Below, piece by piece: positions 10,765 to 22,585 of a stretch of DNA of 64,000 bases (positions are counted from its first letter, which is position 1; each line of letters starts with the position of its first letter). Under the pieces are notes generated by a model. It was given only the letters and a program-made list of their open reading frames with translations. It was not told the origin of the DNA and made no database searches. Source of the DNA: Gonapodya sp. JEL0774 (Eukaryota; Monoblepharomycota; Monoblepharidomycetes; Monoblepharidales; Gonapodyaceae); NCBI GenBank assembly GCA_027604505.1, contig JADIIX010000001.1, forward strand, positions 609,669 through 673,668, given 5' to 3'. The translations under genes and the position numbers were made by a program.

Positions 10765-12618
10765 TCACTTCTTCGCTTTCCTTCTTCTCACTTCCTTTTC
10801 CAGCTCCTTCTCCTTCGCCTCTGCACTTTCGATTCGTGCCTCCAGCTCACTTACCATCCGAGTGTACTCCCGTGCCACAGCTGGCTGCTTCGCATTAGCG
10901 GCAAGACGGGATTTAGCTCGGACGAGGTCAGCGCGAAGACGAGGGAGGAGCAGAGAAAGTTGAAGGAGGGAGGAGGCGGGGTTATCTGACGAGGAAGAGG
11001 GGTTTGTTGCGAGCTTGGAAGACAAGAACGGTGTCGATTTGGAAGTGCCGGAGTGAAAGGCGTTGGTATGGGCATGTTGGTGGTGATGTGAACGAGTTTT
11101 ATGCTGGGACTGGTTGAGAGCACCTTGCAAAAATGCAAAAACATCCTGGCCTGGACCGTCGCTAGTACCTTGACCGACTCCCCCGCCCTTCGCAGACTTG
11201 TGATGTCGCGTATTGCCCCTATGTTGACGTGCCTCTGCATTGTTCCTCCTTCGTCTCCCTTTCTTCGGTCGCCTCTCCCCTTCGGCATCATAGTCCAGGC
11301 CCGCGTTGGCTGTCCTAACGACAACCTCAACTGGATCCACTTTCCCCTGTCCGTGCTTCCCCAAACCCGTTCCTGGAACATAACCCATTCGGGCCATCAG
11401 CCGTGACGCAAAACCTCGGGTGTGCGCCTCCCACCTCGCAAACGGGGAAGCACCACTGTTGAATTCGCTGGGGACAGGCAGGAGTGCAAAGGAAGGACGG
11501 ATCGAGTCTGGGTCAATGGGAGGAGAGGATTCGTTGGAGGAGAAGGACATATCCGAGCCCGAATCGGAGTCCGACTCTGAGGCCATATTTGAGTCGGAAG
11601 AATCATCGGAGCCCATGGAACTGCGTGAGTAGACGGACTCATCGTCGTCATCGTCGTCGTCCTTCCGGCGCTTCTTCCCTGTGATGCTGCTATCCGATTC
11701 TGCATCCTCTTGTCCCATTCCAACATCCACCATTGAAAACACATCATCGTGTCGCAGTTCCTTAGCTCCATCTTCTGAGTAACCTTCGTACAATACGACG
11801 TACGTACTCCCACCACCCGTCACAGCACGCACGCGAGCCGGGTACCACCGTTCCTCCGGAGGCCATCTTGGGCCTCTGGGATAAAACCGCGCCCAGACTC
11901 GTGCTCCCGGCTTGAGATCTTCTGTCGAAAGCCCAGCGGGGTCATTGGGTATGGAGACTGATGGGTCCAAAGCAGAGGAGAGGGACGCCTCGTAGGGTAA
12001 GATATCAGAGAGGGGAACTTGAAGACCCGTGGAAGCAAGCTCGGCTGTTGGAGGAGTGAGGAGGAGAACTGAGCACAACGGGTCCGGAAGTGCCGTAACC
12101 GAAGAGTCCGAGCTTGGATTTGATGTTGGGTTGTCGATACGAGAGACAACGCCGGCGAGCAAGTAGATATGGAGGCCATCCTCTGTCGCGTAGGGCACGC
12201 ACACCTTGTCACCCAGATTTGGAATGTGCTTCAACCCAGAATCCTCGTCATTGGTTGGCTCAATACACGAAGTTTGGTCGTGGCTGTCAGATAATACCGG
12301 TACTGCTACTTCACCGGTCACAGTCCTGTCAGTTTGCGTGACATTTGTGGGCGGATCACCAGTCAAAGCAGCAAGTTCTCGAAGGTCTTGAACGAGGCTG
12401 CACAACTTTATCGTTATTGTTGGTTTTTAATTCGATTTTCAGCGAGAATTCGGTTGACACACGGTGCAATCCCCGTCGAAAACATTCACCAGCTGCTATG
12501 AGCGGACAAGAGAACGATCACTTGCGCTCACCTCCTTGTTCTCGGGGTCCAAACTCAAAAGTTGCTCCGCCTCCCTGAGCTCCGACCAAACTCCCACACC
12601 GGGGTCGTCCCCATTCAT
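10765..12618 (-). CDS. ZGPAT-like G-patch protein lacking the CCCH zinc finger
   Basis: Two exons in phase: 12618-12532 (29 residues) and 12405-10765 (546 residues), with a 126-nt intron. The N-terminal helix ([18 protein letters not shown] joined to [15 protein letters not shown]) matches the ZGPAT start. A Tudor-like segment (PGARVWARF...[10 protein letters not shown]) lies near residues 195-255. An acidic Asp/Ser stretch follows. The G-patch ([20 protein letters not shown]) is near residues 360-395 and is followed by basic KKGRRRR. A C-terminal coiled coil ends in basic residues. In animals ZGPAT binds DNA/RNA and acts in transcription repression and splicing; the G-patch typically activates DEAH helicases. 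No CCCH cluster is found where ZGPAT carries it, just before the Tudor part. It is divergent to the CARMIL-like gene, with about 400 bp between their starts. Confidence 0.8.
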
Positions 12619-13022
12619 TCGTGAGGCCGAGGTTGGACGAATTTGCAATGAATCATGTGCCACTCGCTCAAAACACTCGGCATGTGTGAGACAACACACC
12701 CCAATCCCGAATCTGAGTTCTGAAAAGGAATTACTTGGAAAAATTTAATTTGTTGATTCGGGAATCGAATTTAGAAACGAGAATCGAATTCAAGAGCTGG
12801 GTTGGAACGGCTTTCAAGTCACTACATTGGAACTGCAGTTGAGCTGCGGATGGTCTGCACAGGGCCAGCTGGTATGACGACTTCGAACCTCCGGTCATAT
12901 GTTGTGACGCTAACATCCATCTTCTCGTCATTTGTGACGTTTTAACGACCATTTGGTGATTCATAAGATTCAGAAGAACTCAGCGGACATTCTCCCCATT
13001 CTAAATTGCTCCATGATTAAGA
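12619..13022. promoter_or_regulatory. Shared divergent promoter region
   Basis: 404 bp between two divergent starts (12618 minus, 13023 plus). No coding exon is visible; it must carry the promoters of both genes. I see no clear TATA box. Confidence 0.5.
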
Positions 13023-16000
13023 ATGACATCCAACGATAGACGAATTTCTCTTGCGGATGGGAGACGCGTCATCTTTGAGACCACGGCTGGGATCGCTGAG
13101 GTAGTCAAGGGGAAACCCGGCAGGACAGAGGATGCCGTCGTGGTATGTGTCAGTCGTGAGAATCCAACACCAAAGACAAAGGTCGAGTCTTGTGATGGAG
13201 AATAGACGAGTGCAGAATGGACAGCTCGCAGGCAAAGGTGGATTTCGGAGTGCCGACCTTTGGCCTAGCGAAATCGCGAGTGGAACTTTAAATGCGACTA
13301 CTTCGACTTTTCAAACCATCCGTTTGTATTGTCGACGGACGGATTGAGCTGAGTACGGATACTAAGCTGCTCCAGTGTGAACCGCCCACGGCACACTGTC
13401 AAAGTGCTGCCGGACATGCATGAAGCAATATTGAACAAAACTATCGTAAGGCATTGGCCATGTATGAGGTGCTGAATGAGTGGAGTGTCTGCGAATTGGA
13501 ATGGGACCAGTTTCAAGGAACACCACGATGCTGTTCTTGGTCGTCGTGTCGGGGCGCGGTTTGTAACCTCCGCAAACTGGTGGTTTGGCGACCAACATTT
13601 TACTCTGCAGTTGCGAACTGGGTAGTGGGGTCCGTCCACCGACGCTCCCTCTTTAAACATGAATTGAGTTCCGTTTTAATGCGCCTACTCTATTCAAACT
13701 GTCGCTTCCACCCCAAACCTCCCACTCACTGTCCGTATCATATTCACACCGGAACTTCAACTTCTCGAGAAAGACAATCACAGAACACTCGCTCGTGATA
13801 TCGAAAAGTGATGGCAAGGTGAGACTTACTTTCGAGTAATGCGGGCGGCTTACCTTCCCCTGGGAACGGTAGTTGCCCCACCAAACAGGATTTTTGTGCA
13901 CTGCTCAACGTAGTCGATTTTTGATGATGACTTTCGACGCCATGTCGCGCCTCGTGCTTTTCTTCGCCTTTGCTCCCTTCTCATTGCGTTCCTTCAGCCT
14001 CCAATCTCTCTCCACCTCCGCTCTCTCACTTCTCTCTCGTCACCGAATCCGACTACTCTACTCATCTCCACTGTTGCGGGTATCACGTATCAAATTGCTA
14101 CGGGTGGGGGTGGGGTTGATGGATTGGTGGCTTATGTGATAGACGGACTGGAGAGGGACTTTCCAGGCATGGGCGGGGGCAGTTTAGAGGTAGAGGGGGT
14201 GGGAAAGGAAAGGTGGGTCTGCAATTTGAATTGAAAACGGGGTGTGGATGGGATGGGAGTGTCCAGGACGGGGACTGAGTCCACATCAGACCGAAGCCTG
14301 AGTGAATTGGCAAGTCGCAAACTGGACCCTCGTGACCCTCTTGATGCCGTGTCGGTTGATGCTTTCGCCTTCAGATCAGCCCTATGCTGGGTCCAATGTT
14401 TCTTGTGCGATGTCGCAGAGTGTTTCTGTGCACATGGGCGTCCAGTCAGCCAGAAGAGAGCATTTGTTGATCCACCGCAACCTCTCGTCCACATCGGTGT
14501 ATCCTAACCGCGTGCCGTCTCCCCGCCAATTTTGTTTCTTTCCAAACCAATATCTCGCACGATAGGCTCTCCGCTATCCATGCCCTTCACCCTGACCTTG
14601 CTCACCGGGACCCTGGACCGGGAATGGGCATCATGAGATCATACGAATCCATGTGTGGTAGGTTGCTATGACGTCGTGGGCACGGTTTTGGTCCACTATG
14701 TCAGATTAGTCGCTGCTACGTGGGCATTTATTTTTGCGGAGAAGAATTCAAGAATCGCGATAGACTCACAACTCCTCGCTGCCGTCCTCCCCGCGCAACG
14801 TAGAATATTGCACAGTCCCCCCTCATCCCACTACTCTCCGCCTTCTGGACCATGCCACAAATCTACCTTCGGACCCCTTACTAACTCCTTCCATCTCCCT
14901 CGCCGACCATCCGGACTCGGCGTTACCTTTGACACTCGCTTTGGCATATAATGGGTGGTGCAGGGGACTGGAGGTCGAAGGTCCCACACGGGGGGATGTT
15001 GCTGAGGCGGTTGTCGGGTGGGCAGGTGGAGGTGGAGTTGCAGAGGAACTGGTGGGTCAAAGAATGTTTTTCCGTTGGATGAATTTACCACATAGTTAAA
15101 TTTCTCGTCCCTCCATCGTCCGGACAGCGCCTCACCTCCACGGGACTCCCGCCCACTTACCACTACTCTCTGTTCTCTACCTTAGCAGAGAACCCCGACC
15201 TAGCTGTCCGCCGCATCCGCATTTTTGGTGAATCGCTAGACGAGCGTTCACTTGCGGCTATAGTGGATTGGCTTTCGGGGTCAACGCGACGCGGAGGAGT
15301 GATAGATATTGACGTGGAGGCTGATGTGGGGAAGCGCGGTGCGTTTTATGGTTCCACGGGCAAAGATCAACTCTTTCCCTCACGATTCAATACAGGTCTG
15401 ACAACTTTACTTCATCCCCTTGCCTCACCCGGGCATCGACACCTCCATTCCCTTCGCCTTCGCCATCCAACCGTCCTCAGCCAGCTGCCCCTCTCCGACA
15501 GTGCAACGGGTGCTTTGCTGACATATTTAGCCCAAGCGCGGTGGAACGCATTGCGTACAATAGAGATTGTGAACCAAGGCATTGTCCTAGATGGAGTTGG
15601 AGCGGCATTGGTTGGCGCGGGTGGAGTGCTGGAGGTTGTCCGGCTCAAGGGCAACGGGTGGAAGAAAAGTGGCAGTGAAGGGTCCTGGGTGGGTTGATGA
15701 ATGAGGGCGAAAATGCTCGAAACCGACGCGTCCGTCAAGTCAAGACTCACTCTATCAACAAACTTGTTCACTGGACTTCCCAGACCGCGTTTGTCACAAA
15801 CTCCTTGCATCTCCAAACGCTTGACTTATCCAGAACGGGCATTCCAGTCAACTACCTGGCGGCGGTGTTGCAAGGTGTCGCCGGACGCGCAGAGAGAAGC
15901 GGCGGCGGGGATAATCTGGAGCTGGATTTAGAGGCGAACAACATGGGAGGCGAGGTATGTCGGCATGCATGGCACGGTTCTTACCGCTCAATCTTTGCTT

Positions 16001-19000
16001 GAGATGTTGTTCCATGTCAGCACGCCGATTATCTTAACAGCTCGCTCCCCCATCTCCGTCTGCGCCTCCTTCGACTGTCTCGAAATGATTTCGGGTCAGA
16101 GAATCATCTCCTTCCACTTATCCTCGCTCTTCGCAGCGCCCGATCCGTGTTGTCAATTGAGCTCGCTGGATGTCTCCCAACCCAGCCGCCACAAGATTTG
16201 CGACAAGTCAGGGTTGTTGCTAGAGAGATGGCGGGAGTGGTCTCGGAGGGAAGGGTTAGCGTTGCTATTGGTGGTAACAGACTGGGGCCAGGAGAGGTGG
16301 GAGTGCTCTTCGGTGGGTTACAACAGCGGGGAGGTCAGACTTGCTCACGTCAACATACTCAATCTGACTGTTGGGTGTGATGTTTTTGAACAGCGGCGCT
16401 CTCTTCGAGCTCCGTTCTCCGGCGACTCGACTTCACGGGAATGGATCTGTCTCAGGATTCTACGGCGGTGGCGCTGGGAACACTTCTCAGGACCACTCCG
16501 GTGTTGTGTGAACTTGTGGTTGACGGCACCGGGCTGGGGGTTGGTGGGTGGTCGGCAATTGCGAGGGGGTTGGAAGAGTAAGCCTCTCCTGCGATTTGCA
16601 TCAGTATTCCTGAAATCAGTTTAAGGGACTTCGTGCGTTTATAAGGAACAAAACGCTTGTGTACTTGCCAACCCCGCACGATGATATCGCCAACCTGCGC
16701 TCTACTATTGTCAAGTCAGGTGGTCCCTCAGCAACTCCTGTACTGCGGCGACTTTCTGCAGCACTCAGCTCCATAGACTCCTCCCTCGCGCGGAACAGGT
16801 CCACCTCACACACTCTGCTTGTTTCAAAGTCTCGGGTAACAGAAATGGGTGTCAGGTACGCCATGGCAGTTGCTCGACGTGCAGATTCTCTCAAGATGGC
16901 GGGAGTTCCAGCCAGCAGTGTTGATGCGGTGCTTGAGTGGGCCGAACAGGTGTGGACAGTCGGCATGGACGCGGTAGCAATTGGTTTAGCGGGCGAGCGG
17001 CCGGACGCACACGTCCAAGGCGTACTTTCAATGTGGGCGGGTGAAGTGGTTGAGTTGATTTCAGATCCACCAGCAGGGTGTACAGTGCATATTCCAGACG
17101 AGAATGAGTTTATTTCTGCTGCGAAAGAGGTAGCTCCAGCTGGAGCGTTACTTGGTAGCTTTCTGGATGTGAAGGATGCGCTCACCTGGATGTGGGGACG
17201 GATTGCGTACGCAATTATCGACAAGTTGTTTGCAGATCTTCAGGCTAAGGCACCAAAGCACCGTCCATATCCTCAAGTTGATGCCAGCCCAGTGAAGCTA
17301 CCTCCTCGGCCTGCGGCTGATGCCGCGAGTACTCATCCTCAGGAAACTGACCAGGTAGATAATATGCAAACTGATCGACAGAGTCCGCCTCTTACAACCT
17401 CAAGATCTGCGGCTCATGTGGACCCGCCGAGACACAGTGCGGAAGTCGCAGTCGGAAATGGAAAGGAGGGCGAAGAGGAATCGAGTGTCAAAAAGAAGTC
17501 AGGACTGAAGTCTCTTGTGGGAAGTGTGAGTTTGCCAATGGAAACAACAAGCCCTGGAATTGCACTGTACTAACATCAAACTATCATTGCTTTCCCGTAG
17601 ATGTTTGGGAAAAAGAAGGGTGCTAAGACCGAATCTCAGTCATCCAGGCCCTCCAACGATAATTTAAGTGTCGTTTCACCCGATCATCAAGTCAATCCTG
17701 TCTCACCGGAACCATTACCACGCCGAGCTCCGCCTGAAGTTCCGACGCGCAAATCACTTACCGTCAACGAAGCAACAAGAGCATCAGAACAAGAGGAGTA
17801 TGAGCAAGATATGACTGCGGTTATACCCGCTTCCCCTCCTCCAGCTTTCTCCGAACGACCAGCAGTGCCGGAACGTCCAACTGTGCCTGAACGTCCGCCT
17901 CGAGATCGTGCTCTATCAGGTGGTTCAAATTCACGTGCATCTCTTGATGCTACCGCGCCATTGTCAAGAGGAGAAATTGGCGATGCAGGTCGCACAAGTC
18001 AAGACGCAGGGACGCATATAACAGAAGGATCGACGTCAATGTCTAGAACGTCGTCAGACCTTGTGCCGGATGGAGAGGGAAGTCCAAATAGGTCAAGGAA
18101 GATGATGCCCAGCGTGGCAATGTCTGCTCTCGTGAGTTTTCAGCGTGGCACCTATGGTTTAACAATAGTGTGACTCAATTTTCTTTCAATTAGGCGGGCG
18201 TCATGATGAAGGGTGCATTAAAGAAAAGCTCGACTGACCTGACGCCATCTGGAGCACCACTAACAGGTTTAGAGGAGATGCCCACCAGCCCCGCGAGATC
18301 GTCCATGTCCTCGTCTCGTGATCTATCACCAACATTTATCGAACCAGCGGTTGGAGTTCTTCCTCCTCATCAACCCCAATCTCCACCCGCTGCTCCTCCG
18401 TTGGCAAAACCTGCTCCGCCACCTGTTCCTTCACGGACTCTAGGTACTTTACCCGCCGGTGATGCAGGTCCGATCACTCCGACCCGTCCTGACAGGAGGT
18501 CGATCGCGTCCCCTCAGGATAGAGGATCCCTAACTTCTGCAACGTTCTCTGCAGAGGAACTTGGAGCAGCGACGACCAGTCAGTCTTCAGGCTCTCGTGT
18601 TCTGGGCGCAGTTCCGCCAGAGGCTGGACCATCTCCAGCAGCCATGCAAGCACAACGGCAGAGTCTAGTTCTCCCTCAAGAAAGTGACACCTCTGAACCC
18701 CAAGAATCTGTTCCAGCTGAAGAAAGCGCCGCCCCCACCATAGCTGCTCTCAAGAAAAAGATGCCTGCTGGTGCAATCAACATCTTTGGTTTTGCACCGC
18801 CAAAGCCGGGGGGTGGCCGTCCTAAACCTGCACCCCGAGTTGGGTCACAAGAAGATCCCCAGGAGAGTACTGAGGAGCAATTATCACTGCAGCCACAGGA
18901 GGAAGAGGACGATGAGGATCCTGCTGAGCGGGCTCGCAGGGAAAAGGCCGAACAAGCGAGGGAGGAGATGGCCCAGAGGGCGATGCGAGTGTCAGCGGAA

Positions 19001-20177
19001 AATTTGAGGCGTGTTGGAGGAGGCGGCGGTTTCTCTGCCCCCATAACTCCAAAGCGTGAGAACAGGGATATTGTTGTTCCGCCTGGCTATACGGAGAAAC
19101 ATGAAGGACGGGTACCGGAAGCGAAGTCGGTTTCAACAGAAGTGAGATTTTATTGAACGACACTTTCTGCGTGTAGTTCAGAGTTGACCCCGTTCATTGA
19201 AAGCCCGCTTCTCCAGCTCCTCGCCAACCAGCCGTACCAGCAAAGCCAAAGGTTCCGCCAAAGCCTCCTCCGAAAGCCGGGGTGGTGAGTGCGCAGTTGC
19301 AATGATCGCAAAGATTGGGTTGGTCATCGATTGGGTTGGTCATGTTTTTTCTTTCTGTCATCCAGCTGGCGCAAGAGTCTCCGGAGCCCCTTGCGACTCC
19401 GTCTCGTCCATCCATGGAGCCTCTGCACGCCGCAGAGGATCATGATTCCGCTACTTCCCCGACACACGACGACGAGCCGCTGTCTCCTCGCGAAGAACCG
19501 CCTGCCAGGCCTGTAGGCGGTCCCTCCAGCAGGCGGCCACCTGTCCTAGTCGGTTCAGGATCCGTTGGAAGCGCGTTTTCGAGCAATGATGATAGGGCTG
19601 TTGAATTGGTGAGTGGAGAGCAGTAAATCGACCGAATTTTTTGCGTACCAGGAGGGTGGATAGACTCTCTGACTTCTGTCTGGTATGGCTTTTCAGTCTG
19701 CGATCGAGTGGCTCAACAAGCATCAAACGACCGTTGTGGTTACGCACGCGGACTTTTTGAGCTGTCTCAAGGACGGAATTGTGTTGATCCATTCCCTGGA
19801 GGTGATTTGAAATCCATTGATTGCTGGCTTCAGACCGTCGACATAACTTCTCACGATCCTCTCGAACGAATCGTGTGTGCTCTCATTATAGGCCGCGTCC
19901 GGACAGGCTGCAGGAAAGTACAACAAGCGGGCAATCCTGCAGGCCCACAAGTTTGACAATCTTCAGGTAGCTGTGAATTTCATGGGAAGGCTCGGGGTAC
20001 AGCTGGGAGGATTGGTGCAACCGATGGGTCAGTCATCGTTGTCTTCCTTTAGTTCGTTCGTTCGGTGATGTACAACCTGACGCTTTGCTTCCGTTTCGTC
20101 CAGATATTATCAATGAGGATCGGCAAAAGATTCTGGTCCTGTTTGTCGCGATATTGAAGCGGTTCCCGCTTCATTGA
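13023..20177 (+). CDS. CARMIL-like leucine-rich-repeat actin regulator with C-terminal calponin-homology domain
   Basis: CARMILs bind capping protein and control actin polymerisation at membranes. ATG 13023 opens a PH-like N-terminus, continued at about 13927-14230 (VDGLVAYVIDGLERDFPGMG, like the family's PH end). LRR exons: about 14816-15051 (LALAYNGWCRGLEVEG), 15128-15688, 15784-15954 (LQTLDLSRTG), 16021-16333, 16394-about 16577 (LRRLDFTGMDLS). The post-LRR helical domain begins at 16626 (NKTLVYLPTPHDD). A Pro/Ser-rich tail follows in exons 16626-17525, 17601-18131, 18194-19141, 19204-19284 and 19366-19608 (GFAPPKPGGGRPKPAPR, a possible capping-protein contact). Exons 19697-19801, 19892-20027 and 20104-20177 encode a CH domain (SAIEWLNKHQ...FLSCLKDGIVLIHSLE...AHKFDNLQVAVNF). 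All tail junctions are in phase. Exons between 13145 and 14816 are not resolved, and one junction (16577/16626) is out of phase. Confidence 0.8.
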
Positions 20178-20389
20178 GCTATGTCAATCTGTATTTAGTT
20201 TTGGAATTGGATGTACTCAGTGTGACCACTAAGGAGACTCGGAATTGAACTGTGCCAATGTCCGAATGTGCACCAGATGGTGTGTACACGAATTGAAAGA
20301 GTTCAATACACAGTCTAGGCTCAGATTGCAAGGAGTACTGCGGAAACATCAATATCGGTATCTTTGCACTCGTGAATACAGTATGGCCT

Positions 20390-21008
20390 CTGCGCTTCCG
20401 CCAACCAATCTTTGTATCTTTGTCGACTTGCTTGGGGCAACGGATTAATTTTACGGGTCGATTGAAGTCACCAAAATGGACAAACTGTGAATCAATGCAT
20501 TGTGTCACGTGGTTTCCGTGTGCTGTGCCACACAACTCAGAGTATATAAACCGCCCCTTTCCCTTCACACAACTTTATTTGTGGCACCACAAATAATTGT
20601 CTTCACACTTTTGTTGACCACAGCCATCGGTTCAACCTTCAATGGAATTACCCGCAGTCACTTTCGAGACTCCACCGCGTTCGCGCCTTCACTCTTCCTC
20701 CCGTCTCGCCGCCCCATCTTCTGCCGGCATCCGCCAAATCCATCGCTACTGTCCATATGCATCCAAGTTCTCAAAACCGACATTCCGCGCTTCCCCCCTG
20801 TCCCAGTCGGTGTTCACTGCTGTCAACAACATGCATGGTGGAGAGGCAACCGGTGTGGCGGCGGCGGTGTCGGTAGCTGCAGGCAGTGGCGAAGACAAGT
20901 GTGCCAACCTTCACGTTGGGGAGCTCTCAATCGCCAGTACCCATCAGCATGCGGTCGATGAGAACGGCGTTATCAGTCCTCGAACTGTGTCGTTACCGCG
21001 CAGAAAAG
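20390..21008 (+). repeat. Inverted duplication, left arm (promoter plus first exon)
   Basis: This roughly 620-bp stretch is nearly identical, on the opposite strand, to about 36933-37560. Identity covers the promoter, the TATA box, the 5' UTR and exon 1 up to the donor site. It fades inside the first intron and is low in later exons. Confidence 0.85.
20543..20550 (+). promoter_or_regulatory. TATA box
   Basis: TATATAAA lies 92 bp upstream of the ATG of the following gene and is conserved in the inverted copy. Confidence 0.6.
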
Positions 21009-22585
21009 GTTGGTGTTTGGATTCGCCGTGCTTGATGTGTGGTGTGTTGGTAACCCAACACTTCGCTTTCAAACTCGTCCTTTATACTCTCTGGCTTTTG
21101 GGAATCTACCCGTTCTTGTTATTACCATCGTTTTTAGCATCTGAGATCCGCTGCTCGTGCCCTGGACCTCGAGTTGCCCGCTTCTCTCGTCGTCGCCGTT
21201 CCTCCTGCAAACGCGAGTGCACTCCGGTTCGCCGATTGCCACGCAAGCTTGAGCGGCGTCCAGATTTCCGCACTCCCCTCCCTCCTCCTCTCCCAGCAGA
21301 TGTGATCCGAATGGTGAATGGAGAGCGTGAGAAGGCTAAGGAAATGCAGGATTCTCGGGAGTTGCGAGAGGCGAATAGCAAGCGAACCGTTGGCTCTGGC
21401 GTGAACATCGGGAATGTGGTAGAGACGGCAGTGTTGCCCTACCGCGACGTGGACAAGTCCGCCCACTCGCTCCTGTCGCTTCAAAGACACCGCCTCACCC
21501 TCGGTTCGATTGGTCGGCGACCGAAAGGTCTCATACCCAGGATATACCGGGTACCAACTTGGTGGGGAGTCACCCGGGAGCAGGCGCTTGAATTTGAGGG
21601 CCGCGAGGGGGAATTGGATATGGATTACTGGGGTGAATACTACTTTGCCGGGTCCGGTTTCGGGGAGCACCACTGCGAAGTTGAGGAGAGTGAACAAGGC
21701 AAAGATGACGAGTACGATTGTGAGGAGCATGAGATGTACGAAGAGGGTGCGGAGAGGTGTCACAACGAATTGGACGAGTACCATTCCGAGGGACAAGCGA
21801 GCTTTGAGCGCACTCAAGAAGAAGGGCGGGAATGTGAGAATGATGATTTGCAGGTACGTCCGTAATGTGACCCTTGTAGAAACACATCGTCATGGAAGGT
21901 TGCCTAATTCTGCTAGTGGACCGATTTGCATTTGGATTCGACTTTCGCGCTGCCCCTGGCCTCCCCGATCGAATCGAACGAGTTCATCCCTCAAAAGACC
22001 ATGGTGAACCGCTGGTCCGCACCAACTTTGAGTGACGAGCCCTTGGGTCAAGTCTTCGCCGTTCCGCTCGTTGCACCAGTTGCCGATGATTGCGAAATGA
22101 GAGAGTGCCTCTCAACAAATGTAAGTTTATTCGGGAATTGTCTGCGCAATTTCGATGTACAAGTGAAGTGGACGACTGGGTGTGCCTCAGCGGGTTCTCG
22201 GAGGGAACGTTGCACCGGAAAACGTGCCTTCTTGGCATCATTACGGCGCTAATATCAAAGTTCTCTTCCTCCTACAACATACCTGGTCGTCCATTAGTAT
22301 TTGTGCGATCAGTTCCTAGCCATCGACCTGGCTGGTTCGCAGGACCTGACAATACTTCTTGGTGACGTGATGGGACAGAAGGACGCTTTCACACTGCCAA
22401 CCCCAACTTCCCAGATTGATACACGTGGAGGCTTTGAAGAGCTGAACTCCCTCCTACGTGAAATTGGCGTCAACGACCCGTACCTTCCTGATGGACTCTT
22501 GGCGCCGCATGCAATACTCGCTGTGTTGGTTCATTTCTCCATGCAAAGCCACAGCAGCAACGCAGACACCAGTCTGGCTGTCTGA
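20642..22585 (+). CDS. Unknown acidic protein, paralogue A of a shared-leader pair
   Basis: Exons in phase: 20642-21008, 21138-21853, 21917-22120, and a last exon starting at about 22313 or 22344 and ending at TGA 22585. The leader (MELPAVTFETPPRSRLHSSS onward, about 122 residues) is Ser/Arg-rich, then Gly/Ala-rich. Exon 2 begins with a Cys/Arg-rich patch, followed by a helical section and the motif IPRIYRVP near residue 255. A strongly acidic Glu/Asp/His tract follows. The last exon has a LLREIGV...YLPDGLL segment. The same landmarks (PRIYRVP, acidic tract, LPDG) recur in the same order in the inverted paralogue at 35398-37299. Intron 1 is 129 nt and open, so an unspliced reading would stay in frame and insert a hydrophobic stretch; the paralogue shows it is an intron. 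No known family recognised. The basic leader and acidic body could suit a nuclear protein, which is speculation. Confidence 0.7.

Noticed and set aside
16616-17224. A 202-codon minus-strand frame
   Set aside because: It is the antisense shadow of the CARMIL-like post-LRR domain, which matches the family on the plus strand.
21009-21137. A transmembrane segment in paralogue A encoded by the open 129-nt stretch
   Set aside because: The corresponding stretch in paralogue B breaks the frame, and both share identical donor/acceptor phase, so it is an intron.
21134-21817. A 227-codon open frame on the minus strand
   Set aside because: It is antisense to the conserved exon 2 of paralogue A and has no family resemblance; the plus strand is supported by the paralogue and by splice phase.
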